DNA from: Wenzhouxiangella sp.
GTDB lineage: Bacteria; Pseudomonadota; Gammaproteobacteria; Xanthomonadales; Wenzhouxiangellaceae
Length of the DNA: 5,030 bases
Reading direction: 5' to 3'
Assembly (NCBI GenBank): GCA_018400355.1
Contig: JAGYMV010000067.1
Span: 1 to 5,030, forward strand
The notes under the pieces were generated by a model. That model searched no databases. It saw nothing but the letters and a program-made list of their open reading frames with translations, and was not told the origin of the DNA. Of the stretch, positions 4,392-5,030 are shown one piece after another; the first letter of the stretch is position 1, and each line of letters opens with the position of its first letter. The position numbers and the translations under genes are program-made.

Positions 4392-5030
4392 GTGAATCTT
4401 AAAAATTTGTTATGTGAGCGCGCCGATGGCGTGGCCACCGTATCGATCAACCGCCCCGACAAACTCAATGCGCTAAACCAAGCGACATTGGTTGAACTGG
4501 CCGACCTCATTTCAGACTTGGAAAAAGATCAAGAGATCCGCGTGATTGTTCTGACAGGCCAAGGCCCAAAAGCCTTTGTGGCGGGTGCAGACATCACCGA
4601 AATCAATGGACTCTCAGCCACTCAAGCGCACGCCTTCTCGCGCCAAGGACAGGCGCTGATGTTAATGATCGAACATTTAGAAAAACCAGTCATTGCCATG
4701 ATCAATGGCTTTGCCTTGGGTGGCGGGATGGAATTGGCTCTGGCGTGCCATTTGAGAATTGCTGCTGATTCGGCCCGCTTAGGCCTACCAGAAATCAAGC
4801 TGGGCATTTTGCCCGGCTTCGGCGGCACCCAGCGCTTGGTCCGATTGGTCGGGCGAACCCAAGCATTGGGACTGATCCTCTCAGGCGAACCCATCGATGC
4901 CCAGCGCGCTCATGCGTTGGGGTTGGTCAACGAAGTCTCCAGCCCAGAAGCTTTGGCCCAAACCACCCACGCTTGGGCCCAAAAATTGGCCAAAGCAGCC
5001 CCGCATGATCTGGACGCTGTGTTCCACCAC
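4392..5030 (+). CDS. Enoyl-CoA hydratase (crotonase family), 3' end beyond window
   Basis: This crotonase-fold enzyme is predicted to hydrate trans-2-enoyl-CoA to 3-hydroxyacyl-CoA in beta-oxidation or a related acyl-CoA pathway. The first 213 residues are visible and the frame stays open to the window edge; family members are about 255-265 residues. Motifs are INRPDKLNALN (19-29), the oxyanion loop FVAGADITE (62-70), and FALGGGMELALACHLRIAAD (107-126) with E114, then GLPEIKLGILPGFGGTQRL (131-149) with E134. Both glutamates of the hydratase active site are therefore present, unlike in the isomerase gene at 1370-2152. I chose the GTG at 4392 because GAGG lies six bases upstream (4382-4385) and the domain begins at once. 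It is divergent from the FKBP operon. The exact substrate cannot be told; a short-chain hydratase is the default reading. Confidence 0.93.
   Translation, partial: MNLKNLLCERADGVATVSINRPDKLNALNQATLVELADLISDLEKDQEIRVIVLTGQGPKAFVAGADITEINGLSATQAHAFSRQGQALMLMIEHLEKPVIAMINGFALGGGMELALACHLRIAADSARLGLPEIKLGILPGFGGTQRLVRLVGRTQALGLILSGEPIDAQRAHALGLVNEVSSPEALAQTTHAWAQKLAKAAPHDLDAVFHH

Overview
This is ordinary-looking, gene-dense chromosomal DNA from a bacterium, most likely a gammaproteobacterium and possibly an aquatic or marine one. The evidence is the class of proteins: a Mip/FkpA-like FKBP, a NudL-type CoA pyrophosphatase, a DUF1289 (YdhL-like) small protein, and a UvrA tail of proteobacterial type. 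The lineage is inferred from protein resemblance only and was not tested. I see no RNA gene, mobile element, CRISPR array, phage gene or obvious transferred island. No stretch over 300 bases lacks a gene.

Layout: (1) positions 1-334, plus strand, the last 110 residues of UvrA; (2) 268-897, minus, a CPBP-family intramembrane protease; (3) 966-1373, plus, a hot-dog acyl-CoA thioesterase; (4) 1370-2152, minus, a crotonase-fold protein resembling mitochondrial-type delta3,delta2-enoyl-CoA isomerase; (5) 2279-2695, plus, a periplasmic PCu(A)C copper chaperone; (6-8) a minus-strand operon read from 4255 down to 2670: secreted FKBP peptidyl-prolyl isomerase, DUF1289 protein, NudL-like CoA pyrophosphatase; (9) 4392 to the right edge, plus, an enoyl-CoA hydratase with both catalytic glutamates, cut by the window end.

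Four of the nine genes act on CoA or acyl-CoA: thioesterase, enoyl-CoA isomerase, CoA pyrophosphatase and enoyl-CoA hydratase. The region therefore leans toward fatty-acid and CoA metabolism, although the genes are not one operon. The envelope genes (PCu(A)C chaperone, FKBP, CPBP protease) are interleaved with them. Strand orientation alternates almost gene by gene, and all three convergent pairs overlap at their 3' ends (by 67, 4 and 26 bases), leaving no room for conventional terminators between them.

I found no convincing undescribed system. The points most worth a second look are an 18-bp perfect dyad nested in a larger inverted repeat in the FKBP/enoyl-CoA hydratase divergent promoter region; an unused consensus Shine-Dalgarno sequence followed by two tiny ORFs in front of the copper chaperone; the long antiparallel overlap of uvrA with the CPBP gene; and an FKBP active site lacking the usual tyrosine.
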